The notes under the pieces were generated by a model that ran no database searches, was not told where the DNA came from, and saw nothing but the letters and a program-made list of their open reading frames with translations. Made by a program: the position numbers and the translations under genes. Of a stretch of DNA of 64,000 nt, positions 27,603 to 37,163 are shown one piece after another. Source of the stretch: JACXVD01 sp020446665 (GTDB taxonomy: Bacteria > Pseudomonadota > Alphaproteobacteria > Sphingomonadales > Sphingomonadaceae); assembly GCA_041396905.1 (NCBI GenBank), contig JAWKXQ010000013.1:1-64000 (forward strand). The letters are read 5' to 3'. Positions within the stretch are counted from its first letter, which is position 1, and the number at the start of each line of letters is the position of its first letter.

Positions 27603-29423
27603 ATGCCAACCATCCGCCGCCTGCCCGAAAACCTCGTCAATCGCATCGCTGCTGGCGAGGTAGTGGAGCGCCCTGCTGCCGCTTTGAAAGAGCTGGTCGA
27701 GAACGCGATTGATGCCGGCTCCACCCGCATTGCGATCCGGATCGAGGAAGGCGGGCTTGCCCGGCTTGAAGTCACCGATGATGGCTGCGGTATGCTGGCG
27801 GATGAGATGGCGCTGGCGCTGGAGCGGCATGCCACTTCCAAGTTGCCCGATGATGCGATCGAACAGGTCGCTACGCTGGGCTTTCGCGGTGAAGCGCTGC
27901 CCTCCATCGGCAGTGTCGCACGCCTCACTCTGGAAAGCCGGGTAAGGGGCGAGGACCAAGGCTGGCGCCGGGTCGTGGATCATGGCGCAGTGATAGAGGA
28001 CGGGCCAGCAGCCTTGCCCCCCGGCACAAGGGTGCGGGTGGAGCAGCTCTTTGCCAAGATTCCCGCCCGGCGCAAATTCCTGCGCACCGCGCGTAGCGAA
28101 TATGCCGCTTGCCTCGATGTCGTGCGCCGACTGGCAATGGCGCGGCCGGATATCGGCTTCAGCCTTGACCATGGCGAGCGGCGCATCTTCGCCTTGCAGC
28201 CTGACGAAGCGCTGGAGAATCGCGTTGCGCAGATCGTGGCGCGCGAGCTGAAGGATAATGGCGTTGCCATCGATCTTGAACGCGGCCCCATGCGGCTGAC
28301 GGGGGTGGCCGGACTGCCGACCTATAATCGCGGCGTGGCGGATCATCAGTATCTGTTCGTCAATGGCCGCCCGGTGAAGGATCGCCTGCTGATCGGGGCC
28401 GTGCGCGGGGCCTATTCAGATATGCTCGCGCGGGATCGCCATGCAGTGCTGGCGCTGTTCCTGACACTTCCGCCAGAGGAAGTGGATGTGAATGTCCATC
28501 CGGCCAAGACAGAGGTTCGCTTTCGCGATGCAGCGGGAGTGCGCGGCTTTATCGTCTCCGGCCTGCGGCAAGCATTGGCGACGGGAGACCGGCGCAGCGC
28601 ACAAGCTCCTGATGCCGGGGCGATGAGCCGGTGGGAGGCAGAACCGTCAAGGGATGAGCCATCTCCTGTCTTGCGCTCGATCTTCGCCGGAAGAGACTGG
28701 AGCGCGCCGTCGCAAACACGCGTTAATGAGGCCGGCCGGGAATGGCGCGCCTATGAGGAACAAGCCATTGCGGCACCGCAGGGCAGGGCGGAGGAAGCGA
28801 CAGCTGCCCCCGAAGGAGCTGAAGATTACCCCCTCGGAATTGCCCGTGGGCAGGTCGCCAACACCTATATTGTCGCGGAAGCTGCCGATGGGCTGGTGCT
28901 GGTTGACCAGCATGCCGCCCATGAACGACTGACACTTGAGCGGCTGCGCGCTGGCGGCGCAGAAGAGGCGGTCCGGCGCAGTCAGGCCTTGCTGATCCCT
29001 GAAGTGGTGGAGCTTGAGGAGCCTGCCTGTGACCGGCTTGAAGAGGCAGCTGACAGGTTGGCGACGCTCGGCCTCACAATCGAACGCTTTGGCCCTGCTG
29101 CGATGCTGGTGCGGGCCATGCCCTCTGCGCTGGGCAAGGCTGATCCGGAGGCTTTGCTGCGGGACATCGCCGATGATCTGGCGAAGAATGGCCTCGATGA
29201 AGAAAAGGGCGCGCTGCTGCTGGGCGAAAAGCTCGATCTGGTGCTTGCCACCATGGCCTGTCATGGCTCTGTACGGGCAGGGCGCGTGCTCAGCGTGGCA
29301 GAGATGAATGCCCTGCTGCGCGAAATGGAGCGCACCCCGCGTTCCGGCCAGTGCAACCACGGCCGCCCGACCTGGGTAAAGCTCAAAATGGAAGATGTCG
29401 AAAAGCTGTTCGGAAGGCATTGA
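27603..29423 (+). CDS. mutL: DNA mismatch repair protein MutL (endonuclease type)
   Basis: 606-aa GHKL ATPase coordinating mismatch repair. N-terminal: AAALKELVENAIDAGSTRI, DDGCGM and TLGFRGEALPSIGSVA. C-terminal dimerisation domain with the metal-binding endonuclease motif DQHAAHERLTLE (pattern DQHA-x2-E-x4-E), plus ACHGSVRAG and CNHGRPTW. This is the nicking form found in bacteria without MutH. The start at 27603 (MPTIRRLPENLVNRIAAGE) is the family start; upstream in-frame sequence back to 27423 is not. Its stop overlaps the next ATG (TGATG). Confidence 0.97.
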   Translation: MPTIRRLPENLVNRIAAGEVVERPAAALKELVENAIDAGSTRIAIRIEEGGLARLEVTDDGCGMLADEMALALERHATSKLPDDAIEQVATLGFRGEALPSIGSVARLTLESRVRGEDQGWRRVVDHGAVIEDGPAALPPGTRVRVEQLFAKIPARRKFLRTARSEYAACLDVVRRLAMARPDIGFSLDHGERRIFALQPDEALENRVAQIVARELKDNGVAIDLERGPMRLTGVAGLPTYNRGVADHQYLFVNGRPVKDRLLIGAVRGAYSDMLARDRHAVLALFLTLPPEEVDVNVHPAKTEVRFRDAAGVRGFIVSGLRQALATGDRRSAQAPDAGAMSRWEAEPSRDEPSPVLRSIFAGRDWSAPSQTRVNEAGREWRAYEEQAIAAPQGRAEEATAAPEGAEDYPLGIARGQVANTYIVAEAADGLVLVDQHAAHERLTLERLRAGGAEEAVRRSQALLIPEVVELEEPACDRLEEAADRLATLGLTIERFGPAAMLVRAMPSALGKADPEALLRDIADDLAKNGLDEEKGALLLGEKLDLVLATMACHGSVRAGRVLSVAEMNALLREMERTPRSGQCNHGRPTWVKLKMEDVEKLFGRH

Positions 29424-29875
29424 TGCGCCGCGTTGTTCTGCTCTCTGTCTGCATGGCTCTGATCAGCTGTGGTTCCGGTGAGAACCCTGAGGCCGCGCAG
29501 GCGCCGGGCGAGGATTTCGAACCCGGCAAGATCCTCTATCCCGATATCGAAACGAATGAGCTGTTCGGCGCAAGCTGTGCCTTTGTCCCTGATGGCGGCG
29601 GAATCGCAGCGATTGCGCTAGCGATGGAGGAGGGCGGCGTGATGAAGTTGAATGGCGAGATCACGCGCTTCGCCAAGGCTGACAGCACGCAACAACTTGG
29701 CGCACCGCTCATGGCCTTCACCGGTGATATTTACGGCTTTTCGATCACGCTCGATGAAGCCAGCGCACGCAGCCACGGCGATTCAGCCACGGAATATGAC
29801 GGTCAGCTGGAAGTCCGAAACAGCGAGGGGCAGGGCGTCTACAAGGCCAATGGCCTCGTGCAATGCGGGGCTTAG
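29423..29875 (+). CDS. Putative lipoprotein downstream of mutL
   Basis: 150-aa protein starting MRRVVLLSVCMALISCGSGE: a short signal with lipobox LISC, predicting a lipid-anchored Cys16 and processing by signal peptidase II. The mature part contains TNELFGASCAFVPDGGGIAA and a C-terminal pattern of short beta-like strands, ending with another Cys (LVQCGA) that may pair with the internal Cys. No family is recognised. It overlaps the mutL stop by one base (TGATG), so it is translationally coupled. Confidence 0.8.
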   Translation: MRRVVLLSVCMALISCGSGENPEAAQAPGEDFEPGKILYPDIETNELFGASCAFVPDGGGIAAIALAMEEGGVMKLNGEITRFAKADSTQQLGAPLMAFTGDIYGFSITLDEASARSHGDSATEYDGQLEVRNSEGQGVYKANGLVQCGA

Positions 29876-29881
29876 CCGCGC

Positions 29882-30337
29882 TCACTCCCCCTGCGGATCG
29901 CGGCAGCGGATCAGGCCGATCGAACGGATCGTCATCACGGGCTCGTCATGCTGGTTGAAAGTCGTCACAAGGCCGAAAATACTGCCCATTTCCGGCTTTG
30001 AGCGACTGCGACGCTTTTCCGTGATGGTCAGTTCGATCCGCAACGTATCGCCGGGGTGAACCGGCCTGAGCCAGCGAATTTCGTCTGTCCCCGGTGATCC
30101 GAGGCTGGCCTGTTTTTGGTTCGCCATATTCTCGACCAGCATCCGCATTGTCATGGCGCAGCTGTGCCAGCCACTGGCAGACAGGCGCTTGAAGTGGGTT
30201 TTCGCGGCTGCCTCATCATCGAGGTGGAAGGGCTGGGGATCGAACTTCTGCGCAAAGTCGATCACTTCCTCGCGGGTCACTTCATAGGCGCCGAATTTCT
30301 GCGTTGAACCGACTTCGATATCTTCAAAATACAGCAT
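29882..30337 (-). CDS. MaoC-like hot-dog fold dehydratase
   Basis: 151-aa protein of the MaoC/(R)-specific enoyl-CoA hydratase type. It starts YFEDIEVGSTQKFGAYEVTR and has the conserved helix EEVIDFAQKFDPQPFHLDDE, with Asp and His matching the catalytic pair of the family. A block LRPVHPGDTLRIELTITEKR follows. It probably acts on an acyl-CoA thioester, substrate unknown. It is 12 bases downstream of ychF on the same strand and convergent with the lipoprotein gene. Confidence 0.88.
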   Translation of the reverse strand: MLYFEDIEVGSTQKFGAYEVTREEVIDFAQKFDPQPFHLDDEAAAKTHFKRLSASGWHSCAMTMRMLVENMANQKQASLGSPGTDEIRWLRPVHPGDTLRIELTITEKRRSRSKPEMGSIFGLVTTFNQHDEPVMTIRSIGLIRCRDPQGE

Positions 30338-30349
30338 GCTGAACTCGGC

Positions 30350-31450
30350 TCAGACGTTGAACTTGAACAGCATGATGTCGCCGTCCTGGACGATATATTC
30401 CTTGCCCTCCTGGCGCAGCTTGCCCGCTTCGCGCGCGCCGGCTTCGCCATTGCAAGCGACGTAATCGTCGAACGCCATGGTTTCTGCCCGGATGAAGCCG
30501 CGCTCAAAATCGGTGTGGATTTCGCCTGCGGCCTGCGGGGCCTTTGCCCCGTCGTGGAAGGTCCATGCGCGGGCTTCCTTGGGACCGACAGTGAAGAAGG
30601 TCTTGAGGCCCAGCAGCTTGTAACCCGCGCGGATCACGCGGGCGAGGCCGCTTTCCTCCAGCCCCAGCTCAGCCAGAAACTCACCACGATCTTCCGGTTC
30701 CATGCTGACGATTTCCGCTTCGATGGCTGCGGAAACGACCACCGCTTCGGCGCCCTCGGCGGCGGCCTTCTCGAACACTTTGGCGGACATTTCATTGCCC
30801 TTTGCAGCGTCTTCTTCAGAGACATTGCAGACATAGAGCACCGGCTTGGCAGTCAGCAGCTGCGCCTGACGGAAGATGCGGGCTTCCTCATCATCCTTAG
30901 GTTCTGTCAGCCGGGCGGGCTTGCCCTCGCGCAGCAATTCCAGCGCCTGACCCAGCACGCTGGCCGTGATCTTCGCTTCCTTGTCACCGCTCGTGGCGCG
31001 CTTGGCCGCCGCGGGCACCCGCTTTTCCAGGCTTTCAAGGTCGGACAGCATCAGCTCGGTTTCGACCACTTCAGCATCGGCCAGCGGATCAACCCGGTTG
31101 GCGACATGCTGGATGTCATCATCTTCGAAACAGCGCAGCACATGCACAATGGCATCGACTTCGCGGATATTGCCGAGGAACTGGTTGCCCAGGCCTTCGC
31201 CCTTGCTCGCGCCTTTCACAAGGCCGGCAATATCGACAAAGGCCAGCTGGGTTTCGATCTTTTTCGCGCTGCCACCAATCGCCGCGATCTGGTCAAGCCG
31301 CGGATCGGGCACAGCGACCTGGCCGACATTCGGCTCAATCGTGCAAAAGGGATAATTGGCAGCCTGCGCCGCCTGCGTCTCTGTCAGCGCATTGAAAAGG
31401 GTGGACTTGCCGACATTGGGCAGCCCGACGATCCCGCAACGGAAACCCAT
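30350..31450 (-). CDS. ychF: Redox-regulated ATPase/GTPase YchF
   Basis: 366-aa universally conserved P-loop protein (Obg family, preferring ATP). Seen: G1 GLPNVGKSTLFNALTET, the nearby FCTIEPNVG, G3 FVDIAGLVKGASKGEGLGNQ, a coiled-coil arm, and a C-terminal TGS domain (FTVGPKEARAWTFHDGAKAP; VACNGEAGAREAGKLRQEGK). It binds ribosomes and affects translation and oxidative-stress response. Normal length and start. Confidence 0.97.
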   Translation of the reverse strand: MGFRCGIVGLPNVGKSTLFNALTETQAAQAANYPFCTIEPNVGQVAVPDPRLDQIAAIGGSAKKIETQLAFVDIAGLVKGASKGEGLGNQFLGNIREVDAIVHVLRCFEDDDIQHVANRVDPLADAEVVETELMLSDLESLEKRVPAAAKRATSGDKEAKITASVLGQALELLREGKPARLTEPKDDEEARIFRQAQLLTAKPVLYVCNVSEEDAAKGNEMSAKVFEKAAAEGAEAVVVSAAIEAEIVSMEPEDRGEFLAELGLEESGLARVIRAGYKLLGLKTFFTVGPKEARAWTFHDGAKAPQAAGEIHTDFERGFIRAETMAFDDYVACNGEAGAREAGKLRQEGKEYIVQDGDIMLFKFNV

Positions 31451-31514
31451 CGAAAACTCCGGAATAATGGTCTGGCGCGGCCCTTAGCGCTGCGGCGCGG
31501 CAAAGGCCAGCCTG

Positions 31515-32510
31515 TCAATCATGCACGGCCCTGACCAGTGGTCCAAAGGGTGAATTGCCCAGCATCGCAATCTGTGTGCTGGCGCTGACATCATTGATCG
31601 CGGTCTGTGGGATGGGTCCGCCGCTCACCGGGCGGCGCAGCGGCCGCTTGCCGGCGGGCATAGCGATGATCTCTGCCATGGCACGCGGAATATCCATCGG
31701 ATCAGCGCGGCGGCCTGACCCATCCTCTGTCCCCATTCGGCTCACCATTTCGGGATAGCCGGAGCTGTGAACATCAGAGGCGCGCTCCTTCAATTCAGCG
31801 GAATAGCGGTTGCGATTGACCCATACTTTGGTCGGGTAACCACCCGGCTCGATGATCGTCACATCAATGCCATGGGGGACCAGTTCATAGGCCAGCTGTT
31901 CGAACATCGCCTCCACCGCAAACTTGGTGGCGGAATAATGCCCTGCATGGGGGACGATCACCCGGCCAAGCTGCGATGAGATAGCGAAAATCTGCCCGGA
32001 TTTCTGCGCCCGCATCCCCGGCAGAACCGCGCGGGCCATGCGGTGATACCCCAGCACATTGGTGTCAAACGCCAGCTTTGTGGCTTCCATGTCCTGCACC
32101 TCGACCGGGCCGGAGATGCCTATGCCGGCATTGTTGACCAGCACATCAAGCGCGCCGCCATTGATCCGCTCTGCTTCTGCCACGCCTGCCGCGACATGTT
32201 CATCCCGCAAGACGTCTATTTCAAGGACATGCAGATCAAGCTGCTCTTCGCTGGCGAGGCTGCGCAATTCATCCGCTTCGGCACGCGGCATGTTGCGCAT
32301 GGTTGCGAAAACCCGCGCGCCGGACCGGGCGAAATATTCTGCGGCAAGTCGTCCGAAACCGGAAGAGCAGCCTGTGATCAGGATGGATTTGCCGGCTAAA
32401 TCGGGTGCAGTTTCGCCCGGCTTTTCAGCAGCCTTTGCCGATATTGCAGGGGCGAGGGCAGTGGTGGCGGCAGCTCCGGCAATCAGGCTGCGGCGATCGA
32501 GTGATGGCAT
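31515..32510 (-). CDS. SDR-family oxidoreductase with probable Tat signal
   Basis: 331-aa short-chain dehydrogenase. NAD(P) motif SILITGCSSGFGRLAAEYFA (TGxxxGxG), NNAGIGISGPVEV, and the catalytic YSATKFAVEAM (Tyr and Lys). The N-terminus DRRSLIAGAAATTALAPAIS has a twin-arginine followed by a hydrophobic stretch and Ala-rich cleavage region, pointing to Tat export, which is unusual for SDRs but known in sphingomonads. Substrate unknown. It stands alone between ychF and the porin, all on the minus strand. Confidence 0.9.
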   Translation of the reverse strand: MPSLDRRSLIAGAAATTALAPAISAKAAEKPGETAPDLAGKSILITGCSSGFGRLAAEYFARSGARVFATMRNMPRAEADELRSLASEEQLDLHVLEIDVLRDEHVAAGVAEAERINGGALDVLVNNAGIGISGPVEVQDMEATKLAFDTNVLGYHRMARAVLPGMRAQKSGQIFAISSQLGRVIVPHAGHYSATKFAVEAMFEQLAYELVPHGIDVTIIEPGGYPTKVWVNRNRYSAELKERASDVHSSGYPEMVSRMGTEDGSGRRADPMDIPRAMAEIIAMPAGKRPLRRPVSGGPIPQTAINDVSASTQIAMLGNSPFGPLVRAVHD

Positions 32511-32582
32511 GGCGATCTCTCCTGTAACGGGACCGATGATCCCACGGAAAGACCGCCATGCAAAGTCATTTAGAGCCTGAGT

Positions 32583-34127
32583 TTAGAAGCCAAGCCGTGC
32601 CCCGAGCACCAGCACATTGCTGCGCGCGCTGGCGTCAGACCATGTGCTGCCATCTGCCAGATTGCCACCACTGATGAAATTCAGCGGGCTGAAGCCACGG
32701 GTGCGGATAAATTCGCCGAACAGGGTTGCCCCTTCGCCGAAATATTGCGCCAGCCCGACAACGGTCTGATCCTGGCGACGCCACGGGCTATCCTTGGGGC
32801 CAGCGATGAACTTCGAATATTCGAGGCTCACACGGGTGCCCTTGTCCTCTTTGCCGAACAGGTAGCGGCCACCGGCGGTGAAGGACGTGACCTTGTGCGC
32901 GGCAAAGGCGGAAAGCGGATTGGTCGGGTCCGGAACCTGCGTGCCGGGCCATACTTTGGTCGTCTTGGCGAAGTCGCCAATCACTTCCAGCTTGCCGTAA
33001 TTGACGCGGCCGTAAGCAGCCCATGCCGGGACATTATCCGCGCAGGGGTTGAAATGGACCACCGGGTAGGACTGGCAATAGGCCGTGCCATGCAGGTAGC
33101 TGCCACCGAGCATGACGGATGCTTCATCCGCAATATCAAGCGTATAGCTGCCATCAATCGCGAAATTGTTCAGCTTTGACGGTACCGAGGTCCCGTCAAC
33201 CGGGGTATTGGCCCCGCGGAACTGAGCGCCGCCCACAACCGCCATGGCCCGGACGGAAATACCGCCCTGCAGGAAGCCCACCTGACCACCATAGGCGAGG
33301 GGGGCAAAGGCATGCCATGTGCTGGAATTGGTGAAGGGGCTGACACTGTCCTGCAGGCCGAAAGGCACATCCATCTTGCCCGCAGAGGCATAAATGGGCG
33401 ACTTGTTCAGATCACCATACATGACATAGGCCTTGCGGATCTGGATCTGGTTGCGCCCCAGCGCAGTAATCGTGCCCTGGCCAAAGCTCTGCTCCGGATC
33501 ATAGAGCATTTCGAAATAGCCGGTGAAATTGCTGGTCGGCGCCATGGTCACGCCCAGTTGCACACTGTTGATGGCGATTTCCTGCGTCGATTTGGTGCGC
33601 TGATTATTCCCGGTCGGGTGACGCATCAGATAACCGAACTTGTTCGGACGATTGGACCAATGCGCATCCGCAATGGCAATCACTTCACCGCTCAGCGTAA
33701 CGACCGAATTCAGCCGGCCTTCCTTGCGGGCCTGAAGCTGGATGACCTGCCGCGTGCTGATATTGCGCGTGTGGTCGAGTATGTCGCGGGAATAATTCGT
33801 ATCAATGCCGAACAGCGGACGCCCATCGTCGCTGACCATGCTGGCTTGCTGCGTCACGGCCACTGGCGCGGTGGCGACTGCTGCCGGTGTAGCAGCGATC
33901 ACTGCCGGCGCAGCGGCCTGTTGAGCGGCTTCCCTTGCCTCATCCTTGCGTCGCAAGGCTTCCAGATCAGCGCGCAAGCGGGCGTTTTCTTCCTCGATGC
34001 GTTCAACCCGGGCAAGCAGGGCGGCAAGGTCCGTATCATCCGGTGCAGCCAGTGCCGGAACGCTTGCAAACAGGGCCGCCACGAAGGGCAGGGCCTTGAG
34101 CATGCGGGAAAGGGAGCTGAATTTCAT
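32583..34127 (-). CDS. Outer-membrane porin with N-terminal coiled coil (LbtU/DUF3573-like)
   Basis: 514 aa. Signal peptide (ALPFVAALFASVPALA), a coiled coil about residues 33-65 (LARVERIEEENARLRADLEA), an Ala/Pro linker, then a beta-barrel of about 420 residues that ends in Phe (VLVLGARLGF), the usual outer-membrane sorting signal. The segments YGDLNKSPIYASAGKMDVPF and GVTMAPTSNFTGYFEMLYDP resemble LbtU-like siderophore porins; the name is tentative. It starts 29 bases after the TPR gene stop, so probably one operon. Confidence 0.75.
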   Translation of the reverse strand: MKFSSLSRMLKALPFVAALFASVPALAAPDDTDLAALLARVERIEEENARLRADLEALRRKDEAREAAQQAAAPAVIAATPAAVATAPVAVTQQASMVSDDGRPLFGIDTNYSRDILDHTRNISTRQVIQLQARKEGRLNSVVTLSGEVIAIADAHWSNRPNKFGYLMRHPTGNNQRTKSTQEIAINSVQLGVTMAPTSNFTGYFEMLYDPEQSFGQGTITALGRNQIQIRKAYVMYGDLNKSPIYASAGKMDVPFGLQDSVSPFTNSSTWHAFAPLAYGGQVGFLQGGISVRAMAVVGGAQFRGANTPVDGTSVPSKLNNFAIDGSYTLDIADEASVMLGGSYLHGTAYCQSYPVVHFNPCADNVPAWAAYGRVNYGKLEVIGDFAKTTKVWPGTQVPDPTNPLSAFAAHKVTSFTAGGRYLFGKEDKGTRVSLEYSKFIAGPKDSPWRRQDQTVVGLAQYFGEGATLFGEFIRTRGFSPLNFISGGNLADGSTWSDASARSNVLVLGARLGF

Positions 34128-34156
34128 GATTTTGGCTCTTTTTCAGAAAATTGCGA

Positions 34157-35707
34157 TCAGTTGGCTTGCGTGCTGGAAGCAGCGGCCAGCGCGAGGTAAT
34201 GCGAACGAATATTGTCGTTGTTCGGCTGTGCTTCGAGCGCAGCGCTGATATGTTTCAGAGCTTCGGGGCTGAAGCCTTCAGCCTTGAACATCGCCCAGCC
34301 CAGAGTGTCCTGCACAGTCGGGTTTGCAGGGGCCAGTTGGTGCGCCTTGCGCGCATATTTCACGGCCTGGCCATGCTTGCCCGTTTCCATCAGCACATTG
34401 GCGTAATTATTCACGATAACGACATCAGCCGCATTGGCCGGATTGCTCAGCAAATCTGCGTAAATTCGCTCTGCATCGCCCCATTTGCCGGTCCGGATCG
34501 CCTTTTCAGCGGCAACCATCTGCTCGGCATTCGGATCACCCTTGGCCAGTTTCTGCGCACGGGCCTGATAAGTGGCTACCGCAGGCAGGCTGAGCTTGGT
34601 GGTCACCGCATGGGCCAGCGTCAGGATTTGCGGATTGGCGTTAGGCGCATCAGCAATCGGCTTGAGATAGCTCCACGCTTCCCGGTACTGGCCGGTTTCA
34701 TAGAGCAGGCTGGAGAGCATCGCCCGGGCAGCGAGATTTTCTCCCCCACGGCGGAAATAACCCGTCAGATGGGCACGGGCCTGTTCCTTCTGGCCACGCT
34801 TGGCCGCAATCAGGCCTGCCATCCGGTAGGCTTCCGGGAAGGCATTGTAATCCTTGATCTTCTGGATGATCCGATTGGCTTCATCATACTGGCCATCGTC
34901 AAATGCGATCTGAGCATTCAGCAGGATCATCGGCGCACCCGCGCCGCCCAGCTTCTCCGATGCATTTTTCAGCCATTTGAGAGCTTCATCGCGCTGACCA
35001 TTGTCATAGGCCACCGCCGCCTTGCCGAGCAAAGCGACCTGGCTCGCCGGGCGCAATTCCAGAGCGCGGTCAAAATGTGCATTCGCAGCCGGAAAATCGC
35101 GCTTCTGCAAGGCCACTTTGGCCTGGAACAGCGCAACATCGGCATCATTAGGGGCAAGGCTGGCCGCCCGTTCGCCAATCTTGCCGGCCTTGACCGCGTC
35201 ACCCAGTTGCAAGGACCGTGTTCCATCAAGGATCAGCAGTTCGGGCGTGTCGGGAAATGTCTTCAGCCCCTGATCCAGCATAGTGACTGCCTTGTCACTG
35301 TTTCCCTCAGCCAGATAGGCCCCCACAGCGACCGCTGCAGCCAGACCGCTTGACAGGGAAGCCTGCCCCAGCGTTTCAAGAGCCAGTTTGCTGTTCCCCC
35401 CCATCAGATGCGCCTGCGCAAGATAGATTCGCGATTCGGCGCCAAATTCGGGGTGGTCGAGCAGTTCGGAAAACTCGGATTTTGCCAGTTCCGGGTTCTC
35501 ATCCTCCAACGCAATGCGACCATTCAGAAACTGTAATTCCGGAGTTTTACCGTTGGTTTTCAAAGCATTGCGAATAGATATTTTCGCAGCCGCAATATCG
35601 CCCTCGTTAAGGAATTGCGCGGCTTTGTCCGAATTCGGGACACCGATATCAGAGCACGCGCCAAGCCCCAGGATTGCAGCTACGAGCAAAAATCTGTTGG
35701 CGATCAT
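34157..35707 (-). CDS. TPR lipoprotein, PrsT-like
   Basis: 516-aa lipoprotein: signal FLLVAAILGLGACSDIG with lipobox LGAC, then tetratricopeptide repeats over the whole length (examples LEDENPELAKSEFSELLDHP; KWGDAERIYADLLSNPANAA; GKHGQAVKYARKAHQLAPAN). The pattern resembles PrsT, the TPR protein linked to PEP-CTERM/exosortase loci, and a PEP-CTERM gene starts 145 bases away on the other strand. Other TPR scaffold roles in envelope assembly cannot be excluded. Confidence 0.8.
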   Translation of the reverse strand: MIANRFLLVAAILGLGACSDIGVPNSDKAAQFLNEGDIAAAKISIRNALKTNGKTPELQFLNGRIALEDENPELAKSEFSELLDHPEFGAESRIYLAQAHLMGGNSKLALETLGQASLSSGLAAAVAVGAYLAEGNSDKAVTMLDQGLKTFPDTPELLILDGTRSLQLGDAVKAGKIGERAASLAPNDADVALFQAKVALQKRDFPAANAHFDRALELRPASQVALLGKAAVAYDNGQRDEALKWLKNASEKLGGAGAPMILLNAQIAFDDGQYDEANRIIQKIKDYNAFPEAYRMAGLIAAKRGQKEQARAHLTGYFRRGGENLAARAMLSSLLYETGQYREAWSYLKPIADAPNANPQILTLAHAVTTKLSLPAVATYQARAQKLAKGDPNAEQMVAAEKAIRTGKWGDAERIYADLLSNPANAADVVIVNNYANVLMETGKHGQAVKYARKAHQLAPANPTVQDTLGWAMFKAEGFSPEALKHISAALEAQPNNDNIRSHYLALAAASSTQAN

Positions 35708-35852
35708 TACTTATCTCTTTCGTCGCGGAATGACTTTGAAGTCCCGTGACTAAGCCATGCCGGTAAAGAGGTGATTAACTATCGCGAATTCAGATTTACT
35801 TAGTGCTTGCAAGGCATTGGGTACGTAGAATTAAAATAAGGGAACTAAGATT

Positions 35853-36401
35853 ATGCTCGGTAAAAAGGGAATCGCAGGGGCAATCGCTCTGACCATGGCA
35901 GCTGTCGCAACACCGGCACAGGCTGATATCTTCAGCTATACCATGTCGAATGGCTCGGTGCTTTCGATCAACAACGAAACCAACACCGCGACTTTCGTTG
36001 GCAACAACATCAACACGTCGATGACCAGCGATGCATTTGCCACTTTCGCCGGCGGTGCCAACCCCGTCTTTACCGCTGTGCTGAGCTCGCTGGATGGTAC
36101 GCGCCTGGTGAATGGCCAGTGGCTGACCGACAATCCCTATCTCGCCGATTCAACCCACCCGCAGAAGCTGATCATGGAAAGCACCGGTCGCGTCAATCTG
36201 TGGGCATGGTGGGGCAACCCGATCAGTGCCGGTGACTACATCACCTATGTCACTTCCTATTCTGTTTCGACCAGCGGCGGTACGCAGGTTCCCGAGCCGG
36301 GCATGCTGGGTCTGTTCGGTCTGGCTGCTGCAGGTGTGATGTTCGGTCGCCGCCGTCGCAAGGCCAAGGTGACCTATTCCAACAACATGGCTGCTGCATG
36401 A
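35853..36401 (+). CDS. PEP-CTERM sorting-domain protein
   Basis: 182-aa secreted protein: signal peptide (GAIALTMAAVATPAQA), a mature domain of about 120 residues of unknown function, then the sorting signal VPEPGMLGLFGLAAAGVMFG followed by RRRRKAK. PEP-CTERM signals are processed by exosortase/XrtA-type enzymes in envelope assembly. Here about 11 further residues follow the Arg cluster, slightly longer than standard. No exosortase is visible in the window. It is followed by a strong terminator at 36434. Confidence 0.88.
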   Translation: MLGKKGIAGAIALTMAAVATPAQADIFSYTMSNGSVLSINNETNTATFVGNNINTSMTSDAFATFAGGANPVFTAVLSSLDGTRLVNGQWLTDNPYLADSTHPQKLIMESTGRVNLWAWWGNPISAGDYITYVTSYSVSTSGGTQVPEPGMLGLFGLAAAGVMFGRRRRKAKVTYSNNMAAA

Positions 36402-36433
36402 TCCGCTGATCTGAAGCATTCATTGGTCAATTG

Positions 36434-36466
36434 CGGCCGGGTTCGAGAGGACCCGGCCGTTTTTTG
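36434..36466 (+). terminator. Rho-independent terminator after the PEP-CTERM gene
   Basis: CGGCCGGGT (36434-36442), loop TCGAGAGG, ACCCGGCCG (36451-36459), then TTTTTTG. A perfect 9-bp GC-rich stem with a T-run. Confidence 0.9.
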
Positions 36467-36478
36467 TTGCCGATCAGA

Positions 36479-37072
36479 TCAGGCTCCGGCTGCGTCCTGC
36501 ATGCGCAAGGCGACATCATTCATGAACCGGGCATCATCTCTTCTGGCGAGCCATTCTGCCTCTGCGCCAATAGCTGCCAGCATGTCTGTCAGCGGGTCCA
36601 TTTCGGATTTGGCATAATTGCCCAGCACATGGCCGGTCACGCGGTCCTTACTGCCGGGATGGCCAATGCCGATGCGGACCCGGCGAAAATCCGGGCTGCC
36701 AAGAGAGGCGGTGTGCTTGTCGATACTGCGCAGACCATTATGGCCAGCCAGCCCGCCGCCAATGCGGACCTTCACCTTGAAAGGCGCCAGGTCGAGCTCG
36801 TCGTGAAATACAGTGAGGGCGCTGACGTCCAGCTTGTAGAACCGCAAGGCTTCGCCCACGGCGCGGCCGCTTTCATTCATGAATGTCGCGGGTTTGAGCA
36901 GCAGCACCTTCTCAGAGCCGATCCGCCCTTCCTGTACCCAGCCGGAAAATTTCTTCTGCACCGGGCCGAAGCTGTGCATTTCGGCAATCACATCCATGGC
37001 CATAAAGCCGACATTATGCCGGTGCAGCGCATATTGCGGGCCGGGATTTCCAAGACCTGTCCAGATTTGCAT
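36479..37072 (-). CDS. pth: Peptidyl-tRNA hydrolase
   Basis: 197-aa esterase recycling peptidyl-tRNA dropped from ribosomes. It begins MQIWTGLGNPGPQYALHRHN, with the catalytic His in the HRHNVGFMAMD block and conserved Asn in GLGNPG. Further motifs are KPATFMNESGRAVGEAL, FHDELDLAPFKVKVRIGGGL and AGHNGLRSI. Normal length. It is downstream of rplY, a very common pairing. Confidence 0.96.
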   Translation of the reverse strand: MQIWTGLGNPGPQYALHRHNVGFMAMDVIAEMHSFGPVQKKFSGWVQEGRIGSEKVLLLKPATFMNESGRAVGEALRFYKLDVSALTVFHDELDLAPFKVKVRIGGGLAGHNGLRSIDKHTASLGSPDFRRVRIGIGHPGSKDRVTGHVLGNYAKSEMDPLTDMLAAIGAEAEWLARRDDARFMNDVALRMQDAAGA

Positions 37073-37104
37073 TCCGCCCTCTTAGCGATTTGCACGCGGA
37101 ATCA

Positions 37105-37138
37105 AAACGCCGACCCTGCTCGCGCAAGGCCGGCGTTT
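37105..37138 (-). terminator. Terminator-like hairpin between rplY and pth
   Basis: AAACGCCG at 37105-37112 can pair with CGGCGTTT at 37131-37138; on the minus strand the stem is followed by TTTTGATT. It may terminate or attenuate rplY transcription before pth. Confidence 0.55.
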
Positions 37139-37163
37139 CAAATCCGGTAAAGGAAGCGGAGGA

